Part shown: in pieces, positions 1 to 12,467 of the stretch
How positions within the stretch are numbered: the stretch's first letter is position 1
Layout: the number at the start of each line of letters is the position of its first letter
Assembly: GCA_037179385.1 (NCBI GenBank)
Contig: CM074195.1
Location: 5,140,438-5,204,437 of the forward strand
Origin: Holothuria scabra
Taxonomy: Eukaryota > Echinodermata > Holothuroidea > Aspidochirotida > Holothuriidae
DNA: 64,000 nucleotides
Direction: 5' to 3'
Notes under the pieces: generated by a model
What the model saw: only the letters and a program-made list of their open reading frames with translations
Told to the model about the DNA's origin: nothing
Database searches by the model: none
Made by a program: the position numbers and the translations under genes

Positions 1-1122
1 ATCTGTGTTATGGCCATACCATCAGGTGGAGGTGTCGGTAATGTATTTCGCACAGCATACAGGGATGAGAGAGGTGTCGACATTAACACAAAGTTTGACC
101 TTACGATACCATACACTATCTGGTCGGCCCTTTTTGCAATGCCATTGAACCAGCTGACCCGTAGTGCTGTAGGTCAATATCACGTCCAGCGCTACTTTGT
201 TGTGGAAACTTTAAACGAAGCAAGGATAACGTCAGTCTCGGGGCAGTATTTGAAGGTGCTTGTTGTGTGTTTGTACATTTTTATTGGACTGGTCATGTAT
301 ACCTTTTATGCGGGATGTGACCCTTTGACATATGGGCTTATTAACAAAAAAGACGAAATGTTCCCACTCTTTCTGGGTGACGTGTTTCAAGATTACAATG
401 GATTTATCGGTCTAATAATTGCCGTGGTTCTAAGTGGTATTCTAAGCACAGTGTCTTCTGGGGTAAACTCACTAGGTGCCATGACCTACAAGGAGTTTAG
501 CAGAGTTTTCTTGAAAAATCCGACCCCTTCACAGAAAATGTATTTTACTAAGGGCTTAACGGCAGTACTCGGTTGCATGATTTTGGGAACCGCCCTTCTA
601 GGAAGGTTTATTGGAAACATACTCGAAGCCATTCAGACTTGGTCGGGAATTTTTGTGGGACCAATTTTGGCAATATTCATATTAGGTATGGTTTTTAGAA
701 GGGCAAATTCAATTGGTGCGTTAGTTGGAATGATAGCTGGCGTATGTACGGGTATTTGGATAAAAGTGGGTAGTTCGTTTTACCCAGTCGCAAGAACTGC
801 CTTGCCCCTTTACACTGACCAGTGTAATGTCACTGAATCATTATTCGTTTCCAATTTGACCGAACCAATGGCAACGATTCCCAATGAGGATGCAAACACC
901 CGTTTCTCAATGTACCATCTCGCTTCGACTTACTACTGCGTGACTACTTGCATTGTCACGTGGATCGTTGGAACTATTGTGTCACTTCTTACCAAACCAC
1001 AAGATCGTGCAAAAATGAACGAAGACTTGTTCATACAACCGACCAAAGTGTTTTCTAATTTTGGGAAGCCGCCGCCAAAAGATGTTGAAAGCAAAGAAAG
1101 AACGGCTGAAGAAAAAATGTAG
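1..1122 (+). CDS. SLC5-family sodium/solute cotransporter, C-terminal part (partial)
   Basis: The frame is open from base 1 (three codons before the first Met at 10) to a TAG at 1120, so the gene starts upstream of the window. The 370 visible residues carry SLC5 hallmarks: an NQ..VQRYF-like segment near residues 46-62, a CDPLTYG loop near 103-109, and the membrane signature LSGILSTVSSGVNSLGAMT near 140-158, whose Ser/Thr cluster lies in the sodium-site helix of this fold. Several hydrophobic helices follow, then a charged tail rich in Lys and Glu. Two N-glycosylation sequons (NVT, NLT) lie in the presumed last extracellular loop. The spacing and the CDP loop fit the monocarboxylate/multivitamin subgroup (SLC5A8, A12, A6) best; the substrate cannot be told. 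These proteins move small organic anions into cells with sodium at the plasma membrane. No intron interrupts 1.1 kb, which is unusual for vertebrate members and may mean an intron-poor gene or a retrocopy. No frame damage is visible. Confidence 0.92.
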   Translation: MCVMAIPSGGGVGNVFRTAYRDERGVDINTKFDLTIPYTIWSALFAMPLNQLTRSAVGQYHVQRYFVVETLNEARITSVSGQYLKVLVVCLYIFIGLVMYTFYAGCDPLTYGLINKKDEMFPLFLGDVFQDYNGFIGLIIAVVLSGILSTVSSGVNSLGAMTYKEFSRVFLKNPTPSQKMYFTKGLTAVLGCMILGTALLGRFIGNILEAIQTWSGIFVGPILAIFILGMVFRRANSIGALVGMIAGVCTGIWIKVGSSFYPVARTALPLYTDQCNVTESLFVSNLTEPMATIPNEDANTRFSMYHLASTYYCVTTCIVTWIVGTIVSLLTKPQDRAKMNEDLFIQPTKVFSNFGKPPPKDVESKERTAEEKM

Positions 1123-1497
1123 AGTAATATGAAGGCTAAATGGGAGAATAATATTTCTCAAACCATGTAAAAAGATTTGGAGAGCACTTGAAAAATGCTT
1201 CTATGTAAATCTTTCAACATGTCAGAGTAGGGATACAGTTAGTTTAGGATGTTAAATTAAATGTAAAGGTCCCCTAATGTGTTTTGGGTTATTACACTCT
1301 AAACATGAGATATCTTCAGTCCAAGCATCTCATTTCTTCACTTCCTCAATGATCTCCCGTCTCATTGGTTCCAGGTGATCGGGTAGCTCTAACTCTTTAA
1401 CACTAAGCTACAAATAACCCCAACAGCTGACCCAGTCCCAATGAGTTGGGAACTAATGGGACAGGGAAGTTATGTCGGAGGCGTGGATTAGTGAAGC
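1123..1497 (+). other. 3' flank of the SLC5-like gene
   Basis: AT-rich non-coding sequence directly after the stop codon, presumably 3' UTR and intergenic DNA. No convincing AATAAA hexamer lies near the stop, and I see no conserved structure. Confidence 0.4.
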
Positions 1498-1725
1498 AGA
1501 ATAATGTAATGTAAATAATACTTAATATAGCGCACTCCAGAACCAAAGGTTTTCTGAGGCGCTTTACAATAAAAAGAGAATTTACTAAGTACCAAATGCT
1601 TCCTTAAACAGGTGCGTTTTCAACCTAGCTTTAAATATTGAAATACTTGAACTACGTTTAATGCTGTCTGGAAGGGCATTCCACAACTTAGGACCATAAA
1701 CGGAGAAAGATCTGTCAGCAAATGT
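1498..1725 (-). pseudogene. 3' end of a CR1/L2/Rex1-type LINE (ORF2 C-terminus and tail)
   Basis: On the minus strand, 1725 to 1585 reads in frame to a TAG and ends the way CR1/L2-group ORF2 proteins end: a GPKLWNALPDSIKRSSS block, then an FKARLKTHLF block. After the stop comes the usual LINE tail: a TGTAAAGCGCCT motif, then GCGCTATATTAAG and a short run of ATTTACATTAC-like units at 1498-1525. The reverse transcriptase itself is missing, so this is a 5'-truncated dead copy. The family call rests on the LWNALP/FK..LK..LF pattern and the GCGCTATAT tail, both typical of this group. Confidence 0.8.
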
Positions 1726-1770
1726 GGAACAAATGAACTACTGGGCTTAATAAGACGGGGGACATCTAAG

Positions 1771-3600
1771 TGTCAAATCGGTTTCTTTTGAAAATTTTTA
1801 AATAATGATGAATCTAGGTAAGCCTGTTAATTGCAGCGAGAACCTCAACCAAAAGTACAGTGTACCGATAGGTAGTTAATGACAATAATGTACAGCGCAA
1901 ATTCTTACCGTGCGATTTTGGCACACACCTTTAACCACTCAATTATATCGAAACGAACGGATTAGGAGTGGATCACTTTTGATACACTCTCTTCACTAAT
2001 TTTACGCCATACTTGGCATGCTTACACTTGATTCCCCCGTTCAAAGCGATTTCATAATCGCGGTTTTCTGCTCTGATTCTATTCAAGGCTGCAATGTGCT
2101 CGAACGTTGGAAATGAATCAAAGACATTTTAAGTTTCGAGCCCTGTGCGTATGCTATATTATGTACAGTCTATACAGATTTAAGATAAGGGGACTGCGCA
2201 GGCTTTTAAGTCAAATTCCGCGTTTATCACGCTGCACAGTGCTTATCTAGAATTGTGGGTAGTACAGTTCTGAATGACGAAGGTAGCTAGTGGGAGAGGT
2301 GTCGCAAACACTACTCTGTTACGAATTCCTGAATATGTGAAGGTCCTTTAACGCACTTTAATCACACATTGGATAACTTTGCCTGAAAGTTACGGCACAC
2401 CCTTGACATTTTCCTCAGGAGGAATAGAAACTGATGGAGTTTGTAGGTTTCATCGCTCAGTTGGGTAGACGGATGAGAAGTGCATGGAACATTTTATACT
2501 AGAGAAGTACCGGTACGGGCCCCTAGCTGCCGGATGCATATGCGTAATTCACGAAACTGATAAGACTTCATTTGATTTGCCAAAACTATACTGTGTTCCT
2601 CTTGTAGTTATACTCACCGTAATTGGTCGTTTTAATCAACATCATATCAAAGTATGGAGCTAACGAAGGTCAACAAAATCTTAAAGACCTGTTTGGGTGG
2701 GTTCTCACTTGGGTCTCGTAACAAAAACAAAACTATGCCACATTATGTCCTCCACATACTGTTACAATACCTTGACTTAATATATATCTCACTTTAGAGA
2801 CCGGTTATTTTGGTTAAAAATACTTCCACTTTTTAGCAAAGTTACAGAAAGTCTTGTGATGTCAGTAGCTCAGTATAATGCCTAAAATTCCCCTCTTCAT
2901 TTCTTTTTAATTGGACGTCAGTGTCCAGTTTGTCCTTCGATACTGCTAGACTGCTTTATTTTTACAATTATATCCAGTATTACCTATGACATATGTAAGG
3001 TATAGCAAAAACATCGTGCTTAATATTCCATGTAGCGTCATTAAAATCAAAAATATATTAATGCAATGTCATATTGATGTGACGCAATGACATTAGAGAT
3101 TTCACATAACGTACCAACTGAATTTGTTTGAAAGTTAGAATCTTCCAACCGATATACGCTACTGAGGTGCACTTTGTACTTTCTTGGAGAGATCAGATTT
3201 CTGCATGTTTTCAAAGTCGATGAATTTTGTCTCCGGAAAATCCAGCAACTAGAGATCTATATGGCAGTGACGCTTACATTCTTTCTTAACCATACATGTT
3301 TCAAACATGTATTACTTGTTTGTATAGTTCACATGTAGGTGACATTACCACCTAATTGCACTTCACATTTTGTGGTCGGTGGAGGGAAACTAACTGATCC
3401 CTTATAACAGTTACAAGACTGGTAAAACGGGATATATAAGGGTTGTCAATATCACTAGCTTGACTAACATCATATCCTTGCAAGATTTTGTTCATGTGTA
3501 ATAATTCATTGCTACATCTGAGATTTATACCTGATTTTATATCAGGTAATCCTATGAAATTATAAGAAATAAATTATGATGCGTTGCCTCATGTCTTGCC
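1771..3600. other. Intergenic, nothing recognised
   Basis: AT-rich anonymous DNA. Both strands lack long frames, terminal inverted repeats and tandem repeats that I could support. Confidence 0.4.
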
Positions 3601-3606
3601 ACTTAC

Positions 3607-3844
3607 TTGTAAACAAACGGTGTCATTCGCTAATAACATCATTCTAAGTTTAAAATCAAGCTTAAAGGGGTGTTTATAGATTAAACGTTTAACAATTTTT
3701 GCCCCTACCTTGTAAACACGTTTAGATGCTAAACACACGTATTTCAATTCCTTCACATTTCGCGTTAAAACGCGTTTAATTGCTATTCGTGTAGTGCCGA
3801 ACTTAATAGCCACACTTGCTCAAATTTAGACAGTGTTTACAAAT
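3607..3844. mobile_element. MITE-like repeat with TGTAAACA/TGTTTACA ends
   Basis: The left end begins TGTAAACAAACGGTGTC and the right end closes GACAGTGTTTACA, so the ends are inverted. Inside are recurring words such as AAACACGTTTAGATG and GTTTAATTGCTA, with many AAACAC/GTGTTT half-palindromes. The same words recur near 38040-38100 and 48225-48430, which shows a dispersed family. A short minus-strand frame across it is incidental. Confidence 0.55.
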
Positions 3845-4194
3845 GGCTGGCAAAGTAAGTGTTGTTGCTAAACACTTTTTTAGAGCACTGTCTTTCTACA
3901 AACGGTCTGATCGTAGAGATATAATGTGCAATTTCCTACAGAGTAGATAACTTCGGATTGCACTGGCTATCATTCAGAATTCCAGGTCTAGTCATACCTT
4001 ACACCGACTGAGTCCATTCAGATTCCATGTTATACCCGAATCTATACCAATTCTGAGACCAGGACACCTGAAAATACGGTTCTTTGTAAAAAAAAAAAAC
4101 GCTACCGGTACTACAATTACACAAACGATACCTTAAAAGGACATTTTCAGGAGTCAATTTCACGGTCTGGTTTACCCTATAAATTATTTAATGG

Positions 4195-4305
4195 AGTAAG
4201 GAAACAAGACAGTGAGCCACAACTGAAAACAGGCCGTAGTTGGCTCGACATGAACCGGGTTTGAAAGTGGGCCGTAAAACTCAATCTAATTAACTAACTA
4301 ACCTA
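4195..4305 (+). mobile_element. tRNA-derived SINE, 3' fragment
   Basis: Carries the 3' half of the family seen complete at 40589-40828: a CAGTGAGCCACAACTG block, a GGCTCGACATGAACC block, GTGGGCCGTAAAACTC, then a (TAAC)n tail at about 4288-4304. The tRNA-like head is absent, as in 5'-truncated copies. Confidence 0.75.
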
Positions 4306-4359
4306 TAATTTATTTGAACACTCAAAAGAATATTTAAACAATTTTGTTTAAAAAAGGGA

Positions 4360-4494
4360 TCCTCACGAAAATGAGTAGTCCTACTGGATGTAAGTGAAAA
4401 CTTCAACTCAGTTTGTGTAAAGTATGAAAGTGTTGCACAATTCCAGTTGAAGTACTCATTTATTTCGAGTAGGAATAACCATTTTCGTGATTAT
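4360..4494. repeat. Short foldback element
   Basis: The arm at 4361-4384 (TCACGAAAATGAGTAGTCC...) is roughly complementary to the arm at 4468-4493 (GAGTAGGAATAACCATTTTCGTGA). They enclose about 85 bp. The arms are imperfect and no target duplication was identified. Confidence 0.5.
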
Positions 4495-4799
4495 CTTAAT
4501 TTTTAAGCGAAAATTGTTAAAAAAGTTTTTTCAGTGTTTCTTTTTTGGATTATTCTCAGCTACAACTGTGCACCAATAACAATGAAGCCTTAAGCAATAA
4601 TTTTTGTTGATTCGACTTGAATGAGCTACTAGTTAGACTCCTCCTTTCCAGCACTGTGCCACTTCCGATTTTGAAGTCCTTAATTCCGGGACATGTCAGA
4701 GCACTGCCGGATCCGAAGACTAGTCCGACCTGCCGACTCAAAACTCTGCCATTACAGCCTTGTGTTACAGTAAAGTCATTGTATAAAGGAAAACAGAAA

Positions 4800-4945
4800 A
4801 CACAATGTATTTTTCTTTTTTTTTACAAGACAAAAAAAGAGAAATACATAAAGAAAACAGAAAAAGCACTGTCGATTTGTTTACAAAAATTGACAGAACT
4901 TTTTCCGTCGCCGCTTTGTATTTCTTTTTACAACATGTCTGTGAC
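4800..4945. repeat. Imperfect inverted repeat
   Basis: The sequence around 4836-4875 (AGAAATACATAAAGAAAACAG, then AAAAAGCACTGTCGAT) pairs imperfectly with 4888-4930 on the other strand. Because of this, the same peptide pattern (a KY..TEK.LSI..LCIS-like string) appears in frames on both strands. That marks a foldback, not a gene. Confidence 0.55.
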
Positions 4946-5261
4946 ATTTTTACAGAGGTTTCTTAAAGCAGTGGTGCAGTTTTATTACACATAAACGCAT
5001 ACCGTATATTTGTCTTCTGCCTTTAGTTTTGATTATGCATGAACGGTACATCGGTGATTATGGTAATTTTGTGGATGACTGTTTCGTCGTAACAACCGTA
5101 GCTTCCTTCTACTTGTCTACACTACATTTCAGGTGATATCGTAGACCGTCGGCTTCGTTTTCTTGCTGGAACATGTCCTCGCACTTCTTGAAAATGCACT
5201 CATTGACTTAAGACTTTTTGACAGACAGAAGCTGTCATGTCCCACCCACCCACCCACTCAC

Positions 5262-5509
5262 CAGTGGCGGAGCTACCATACAGTTAGAAAGGCGCTCGCC
5301 CCCCTTGACGGACTCAAAGGAATCAAATTGCCGGTCAGCGTCCTTTTTTCTCTTTTTTTACCGTATGCAGGTATATCTATCTACCTACATAAAAGCGCCC
5401 TCAGCCTATTTTTCGCCCCTCTGACCAAATATTCTTGCCCTACAAACTTTGAAGCGCCTCTTCAGGCCATTCTTGCCCCCTCTGACCGAATTCCCTTCCC
5501 TCGCCACTG
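5262..5509. mobile_element. Non-autonomous hAT-type MITE (248 bp)
   Basis: Ends are CAGTGGCGGAGCTACC on the left and CGCCACTG on the right. The element is flanked by a perfect 8-bp direct repeat, CCACTCAC, at 5254-5261 and 5510-5517. A CAGTGGCG terminus with an 8-bp duplication is the hAT superfamily hallmark. It has no transposase. The interior is C-rich (CGCCCCCC, TTGCCCCC), as in the other copies here. Frames at 5163-5648 run through it and are not genes. Confidence 0.88.
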
Positions 5510-5970
5510 CCACTCACCCACTTTTGAGTACAGATTAATCATTAGAGAATTCACTCCCTTGAAACTTGGACAAACATATTCTGTCCCTGAAGTCCTTGCT
5601 ACACAACTGACCAAAAGCCACTTTGTTGCAGATTACATGGTCCAGTGACCGAGCTTTTGTTGTCTACGGTTTTCTATTGTTGAAAAATCGGCAAGTCTTG
5701 ACGCTATCGGACAATCATTACGGTCTACTTTAAAGGCGCAGAAGTTTCTAATGCGCCCATGACGTGGACACTATACGTTACGTCACATTTGGCACGCCGG
5801 GAACAGTAAACTGTGTTTCAATGTAACAGGCACACGTGGGTCGTCAGCTGCTTCTCAGCTGGCCTAGATTTTGTCCGTCAAAAGGTCGGGCGGGGCTTGT
5901 GACGTGGTAAGTGAAAGCACTTTTTACGGTAGTACCAGTAATCTTTGAAAAGCTATTGGATATACAGGAA

Positions 5971-6185
5971 CGGTGACGTGGCTAACTGACTAATTTAATG
6001 GTCTTGAGTTCGACTCCTAGTCGGTTAGTCATACCAAAGACTTTAAATATGGAACCTACTGCTATTGCGCTTGGTGCTCAGAATAAAAAAGGAGTAGGTT
6101 GAAAAGGCACTGTGTCGCTTCAGTTTGGAGAAAAAGTCCTGGTCAGCCCGACCTTAACCAATTGATAAGAAACTGAGTCGTTTTC
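5971..6185 (+). mobile_element. tRNA-derived SINE, degraded
   Basis: Has a recognisable B box (GAGTTCGACTC near 6005-6015), then the family body (ATACCAAAGAC, CTACTGCTATTGCGCTTGG, GGAGTAGG), ending near AACCAATTGATAAGAAACTG. The head has lost several bases and the TAAC tail is gone, so it is an old copy. Confidence 0.75.
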
Positions 6186-6829
6186 TAACTTGATAAAAGT
6201 TAATGGCATCAGGCTAATAAAGGCTGTGCTTTTTCTGCAAATAGTATGAGGTAATTTGTACATATTTTGTTAAGGAAACTTGATAACTTAATAACTTTTC
6301 AATCTAATCTCTTTTATATACAAACAAGATCTTGTTTCCTTAAGGAAAAATTGCTGTAATGAACTCTTCATAGGTTTATCAACTGTTCATTTCCAACATT
6401 TGAATGGTAAATGACAAAGGGACCTGGATGGTTTTCGAGGGCAGCTTTTTTAAATTGCAAATAAAACACGAAACTTAAAAAGATTGCAGGCTTCAAGGTT
6501 GAATCAGCAAATTTCATACATTCCATGCGGTGAAGTTTCTTCTTGAGATTTTTCTTGAGAATGCAATGATTTCACCCCAGTAGATCAAAGGCGTTATGGG
6601 ATGTATGTAACTTTTTGTGCATTTTGGTAAATCACTATCTGATACTGACAATCTATTCAATCAGATGTGAAACTGACTATATCAAGTGTATATGTAAAGT
6701 GATTCATATCCTCTCTGCAGTGAGGCAATAAGATGTAATTATAGACGGAGAAGAATGATGTTTTTAAAAAGAAAGAAGGGAAGTTTCGTCATTTCTTGTT
6801 TATATATAGATAGTGACATTCGTCGACGA

Positions 6830-7025
6830 CCCATGGCGGATAATACCGAAGACTTGAAGATGGACTGTACTGCCATTGTGCTTGGCGATCAGCATAAGCA
6901 ATGGAAGTAGGGATCGCAAAACAAGCCAGTGATCTACAACTGGAAGAGAGGCCATGGTCGGCCCGACGCAAGCCCATAGTGGAAACAGAGCCATATAACC
7001 TCACCTTCTATCTACATCACTGAAT
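6830..7025 (+). mobile_element. tRNA-derived SINE, 5'-truncated
   Basis: Shares the family body: CTGCCATTGTGCTTGGCGATC, CATAAGCAATGGAAGTAGGG, CCAGTGATCTACAACTGG, GGTCGGCCCGACG, and a worn tail. No A or B box is visible. Two minus-strand frames here follow SINE sequence and have no coding value. Confidence 0.7.
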
Positions 7026-7787
7026 AACAGTAACAACAATGGGATGATCGATGTCAAGCAAAGTTGGAACAATAGCCGAATTTCGTGGACAGATACTTCT
7101 CTGTTTATGCACGCTGCAGAAACGCACTGTTTGCACAGTCTGAGCAAATAAGATAGCCCTGAAAAACAAAACGTTTGGTAACGTCCACGAGACTAAAGAA
7201 ATGTAAAGAATGAGATGAGCAAACTTGAAACATTAATCATTTTGCTGATTTTGAACGCAGCTATCGACATTGAAAGGTTCGATAATTCAAGGGCACAATT
7301 TGCCCCTAGTCTGTCCATGTTTCAATGACTACAAATTTTTAGGTCAGCCAGATAATAATACGTTTTGAAAATTGTGAAATTCCCTAAAAAGTAACAGTTT
7401 AGGAAAGATTTTACATGATAACGAAACATTTCATGAGGTGACCACTCTCTAACAGCCGCCTTTGTCCCAAAACCACTTTTTTAACGCCCAACTAGCTTTG
7501 TCATGAGTATCGCAAACTTTTGTCAAACGGAGGTCATGGGTTTTGCGACAGCAATCCCCCCCACTGGCAAGTTTGTGGTTAAAAACACGTTTTTTTCTTA
7601 ATTTGACAGATTGGTCTGAACATTTTTAATTCTATTCCCGCGTTTTTTAATTTCACTTTCGTGTACTGTGCACTTCACTTCAGCCTTATCATTTGAAGAC
7701 AGCAATTACTTTTTTACAAATTACTTTAAAAATTTTTGTTTCTTAAGGATGGTTTAACGATAGCAACAAAGGGACCTGTCAATCAAA
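7026..7787. other. Intergenic, nothing recognised
   Basis: AT-rich DNA without long frames or repeats that I could tie to other copies in the window. Confidence 0.35.
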
Positions 7788-7905
7788 TCACTGTTAAAAA
7801 ACTGTTAAATTTACAACAAATTCCTGTAAAATTTACAGCATAATTTCTGTATTTCTGTTTACCACAAAAAAAATGTTAACTTGTTAAAAGGTTACATTGT
7901 AAACA
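7788..7905. mobile_element. Fragment of the CACTGTTAAAAA TIR family
   Basis: Contains CACTGTTAAAAAACTG, then several variants of TGTAAAATTTACAG and TTTCTGTTTAC, the same vocabulary as the complete element at 53988-55333. Only a short internal-deletion or end fragment remains, with no clean ends. Confidence 0.5.
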
Positions 7906-8439
7906 CTCTGCAGGGTATAGGTTGTGCATTCATTTCTACATTCCATATCTCAGCAATGAAACAGGCCATGACATTGGAAGCTGAATGGTTTAGATTCATT
8001 TTGCAACCTCTAAACTATATATTTTTTAAAACAGACTTTAGAACAAAATGACACCGGTGGACCTGTCATACAATACATAATACCTGCACTATATATTTCA
8101 TTTTACACACGATTTACATTAAGTTGGTTCGCTTGGTAGAATAACTTTAAAGTACTGTTAACTGTTTACAAAACATTTCATAATTTCGCTCTCTCTCATT
8201 CACTTTTGAAAACGCAGAATTCCAAATTAACACGCTCACGCTAGAAACAGTAGGGTAAAAAGCGTTTGGCAAAATACAAAGTTCTCAACATGGGCTATTA
8301 TAACCCTCCAGATGAGTTAACCGAAGTGTTCAGTTGCAGTAAAATGTACCGAAGATCCGAGTAAAATATTGCTAGCCGAGAGAAATTGTAATTAACCAAT
8401 CAGATAATTAGTATAAGATCAGTTAGGTTTTTCAAATGA

Positions 8440-8590
8440 ATCATTTGTTGTCATTGTGCTTGGTGCTCAGCGTAATCAAAAGAGTAGGTAAAACAACCCA
8501 GTGAGCTACAATTGGAAAAAAATGTCGTGGTCGGCTCAATTATAACCAGTTGTGGAAAACTCTATCTAACCACCTTACTAATTCATGGTA
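8440..8590 (+). mobile_element. tRNA-derived SINE, 5'-truncated
   Basis: Body blocks TTGTGCTTGGTGCTCAGCG, AGAGTAGGTAAAACAACCC, AGTGAGCTACAATTGG, GTGGTCGGCTC and AAAACTCTATCTAACCACC match the family seen at 40589-40828. The tRNA head is absent. Confidence 0.75.
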
Positions 8591-8629
8591 GCACATCTAA
8601 TTTTCTTTAAATTTTCAAAGGGGATAGTT

Positions 8630-9295
8630 CACTCCTCCTCTGAGAGAGAATACTGGCTAATTTCTCAACACCAAACGAGGGTTTAGTCGCTCCTAAATCA
8701 AGTGAAATGTACTTAATGAACGCGATTAGTGTGTTTATTCACTGAAAGAAAAGTGAAATTCATTCCGCGAAGGGTGAAATTCACACCCGGCCAAGAAGAG
8801 TGAAGAGTCACTCCACTGTTACTCTTTTGAGGAGAGGTCCCTACATTCACTCCACCAAGAGTGAAACTTCACTCTTCTTGGAGTGAATTTCCTTTCTTTG
8901 GAAACGATGCTGTCTATAATGTGTGGAATCTTCCACACACTCTAAAATCAAAAGAGTGAACTTACTCACTCTTTGATAGAGTAAAAAGTGTGAATTCACT
9001 CCATTAGAGTAATTATTAACTCCAAGAAGACTGAAATTCACTCCAAAAAAGCGAAGTTCCCTTAAAACGAGCGAAGTTTCAATCTTGGTGGAGTGCCTAC
9101 TGTGAACACTCTTAAAAAAGAGACATCATTGCAGCCCCATTTGGAAAAGTGAATTTACCATCTCCCTGAAGTGAATTTCACTCTTTTTGGAGAGGGGTTC
9201 ACTCCTCTTGAGTGAATTATCACTCTAATAGTGTGAATTGACACTTTTCACTCTTTCAAAGAGTGACTTAGTTCACTCTTTTACTTTTAGAATGC
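8630..9295. repeat. GAGTGAA/TTCACTC-rich foldback-type repeat
   Basis: A dense mix of AAGAGTGAA, TTCACTC and their inversions, roughly every 15-25 bp, with motifs such as AGAGTGAACTTACTCACTC and GTGTGAATTCACTCC. Related blocks lie at 33705-34250, 48820-49760 and 50218-50507; that at 50218 begins ACACTCT and ends AGAGTGT. This is a dispersed family made mostly of short inverted units, with no coding capacity. Confidence 0.7.
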
Positions 9296-9378
9296 AGTTG
9301 AGATTGAATAAAAATAAAGAAGAATCTAAGACTATTCATTGTGTTTATTTTGAGTCCAAAAGTTGCACATATAAACTA

Positions 9379-9760
<382 letters not shown>

Positions 9761-9762
9761 CA

Positions 9763-10946
9763 TTGATAAAATAGCTACGACTCAAGGGCCATTTGCTCCT
9801 AACAACTGGTGGAGATTTAGAGACGATATATTTGAAATTTGGACCCATGGGGTTAAGGCCTTAGAATCCTTTACTAATTTCATTAATTCGATTTATCCCT
9901 CCATAGAATTTGTAGTTAGATCTTCGGAATCCAAACTTGAATTTCTCGATGTTTTAGTCCATTTAAATGAAGGAGAGATTTTTAAGGAAGTTTATTCCAA
10001 ACCTACAGATGGGCACCTCTATCTGCGCACAGATAGTGCTCATCCGTCCAGCTGTAAGCGGAGCATTCCTTATAGTATTGCCCTTCGACTCAAACGCATT
10101 TGTTCTAAACCCCAATTACTAGAGAATCGGTTAGTCGAATATAAACAATATCTTGTTCAAAGAGGTTACAATGAAAACCAGGCCAAACAAGGCCAGTTTC
10201 AAAAGGCCCAACTTATTCCTCGTATTCAACTACTACAAAATCATAAAAAGACCAAGGTCAAAGCTTCCCAGAGGAGTTACCCCCTTATTATGGACTACCA
10301 CCCGGGCTTACGCCACTTATCCAATATATTGCACGATAGCTTTCATCTGCTTTATAGTTCGCCGAAGATGAAAGATATTTTCCCAGAGAAATCCATTTTT
10401 CCCGCCTTTCGGAGATGTAAAACTTTAAAGGAACACCTGCAGGCTTCGAAGCGTAAATCAGTCACAAACTTCGTTGACAACACTGGGTGTAATAAATGTG
10501 CAAGAAAGCGTTGCGACCCGTGCTTGAACTTCCTATTGGAGGGTAAATATTTTTCAAGTTCTTGCACCGGTAAAAGGTACTCGATTTCTGAAAGCGTTTC
10601 TTGTACTAGCTGTAATGTTATTTATTTAGCCACCTGTTCACTATGTAACTTACAATATGTTGGATCTACTGCCACCCCCTTTAAGGTCCGGTTTCAAAAC
10701 CACAAATCGGACCTCGTTAATAACAAATCGAGGTGTGAGTTATCAGTACACTTTAACTCTAAGTCTCACAATCTCGACCATATTCGTTTTATTATTATTG
10801 AAAAAATTAGCAATACCTCTAATGTAAACACCATTTTAACGAAACGGGAAGCTTATTGGATGGCACAACTATGTACTGTGCACCCTTTTGGTCTAAACAA
10901 GAGAAAAGAATTCAATTCTCGTAAAAGAGTCAGCTACTGGTCCTAG
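9763..10946 (+). CDS. Penelope-like element ORF: RT C-terminal part plus GIY-YIG endonuclease
   Basis: The frame is open for about 394 codons from the inverted-repeat switch point to TAG at 10944; no native start is present. It opens with the RT catalytic region near 9805-9840, which reads WWRFRDDIFEIW where active relatives have an aromatic-x-DD box, so both aspartates are kept. Next come a KLEFLDVLV block and a YSKPTDGHLYL block followed by a SAHPSSCKRSIPYSIALRLKRI stretch typical of this group, given here only as a landmark. A CxxCx4CxxC knuckle lies near 10488-10525, then the GIY-YIG domain from about 10605: VIYLATC, YVGST, an Arg in KVRFQNHK and the catalytic Glu in KREAYWM near 10845. 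The endonuclease nicks target DNA to prime reverse transcription. Key residues look intact, so the endonuclease part may still fold. Confidence 0.88.
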
Positions 10947-11251
10947 TTTTTGTTCATTATTGCCGTACGTACAGTATTTCGCTTCTCCTCTAAAAGGTTT
11001 TATCTTTTACTTTCCCCTTTTGAATTCGTTTTGCTTTTGTTCCTCTCTTTTATTTGTTTTTACGCTTTAATGGTTTTTCTCCGGGGATTGGTAGTAGACG
11101 GCTATTTGTTGGTATCGTTTTAGAGACTTGTGTAGTCTATTGAGGGGGGCTTTTTACTTTTGACCTTTTACCTTTTAATTCTGATGCACAGGGGTATTTA
11201 TAACGTCTTTTAGCTTGTTTCATTTTTTCTGCCACTAAAATCGGTTGCCCA

Positions 11252-11315
11252 GCCGACGAAGTCGGTTGCGCGCCGGACTGAAGCACCTTCGGGTGGACCA
11301 GTTAACTAGCCGACT
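11252..11315 (+). ncRNA. Three-way junction in the PLE tail resembling a decayed hammerhead ribozyme
   Basis: AGTCGG at 11260-11265 pairs with CCGACT at 11310-11315 (stem I). Inside are CTGAAG (11278-11283), a hairpin CACC-TTCG-GGTG (11284-11295, stem II), GACC, and a palindrome AGTTAACT (11300-11307, a minimal stem III). The order of parts matches a type I hammerhead, which is known from Penelope-like elements. The core does not match: CTGATGA is CTGAAG and GAAA is GACC, so activity is unlikely. A competing hairpin, GCCGAC-GAA-GTCGGT, sits at 11252-11266. Confidence 0.35.
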
Positions 11316-11436
11316 TTGCTTTTTGTTTCATTTTACTTGGCTGTTGAAGGTTGAATAAATAACCGAAAGCTACCAGGCACGGTGCGCTTCTTGTCATCTT
11401 TAGCGTGTAGTTGACCGCCACTTAACTTTTCTCACT

Positions 11437-12459
<1,023 letters not shown>

Positions 12460-12467
12460 CCACTAAC

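Noticed and set aside
4617..4994. 125-codon plus-strand frame and the 60-codon opposite frame
   Set aside because: Both strands give similar peptides because the DNA is an imperfect inverted repeat.
5163..5648. 161-codon frame
   Set aside because: It crosses a 248-bp hAT-type MITE with a clear target duplication; no domain.
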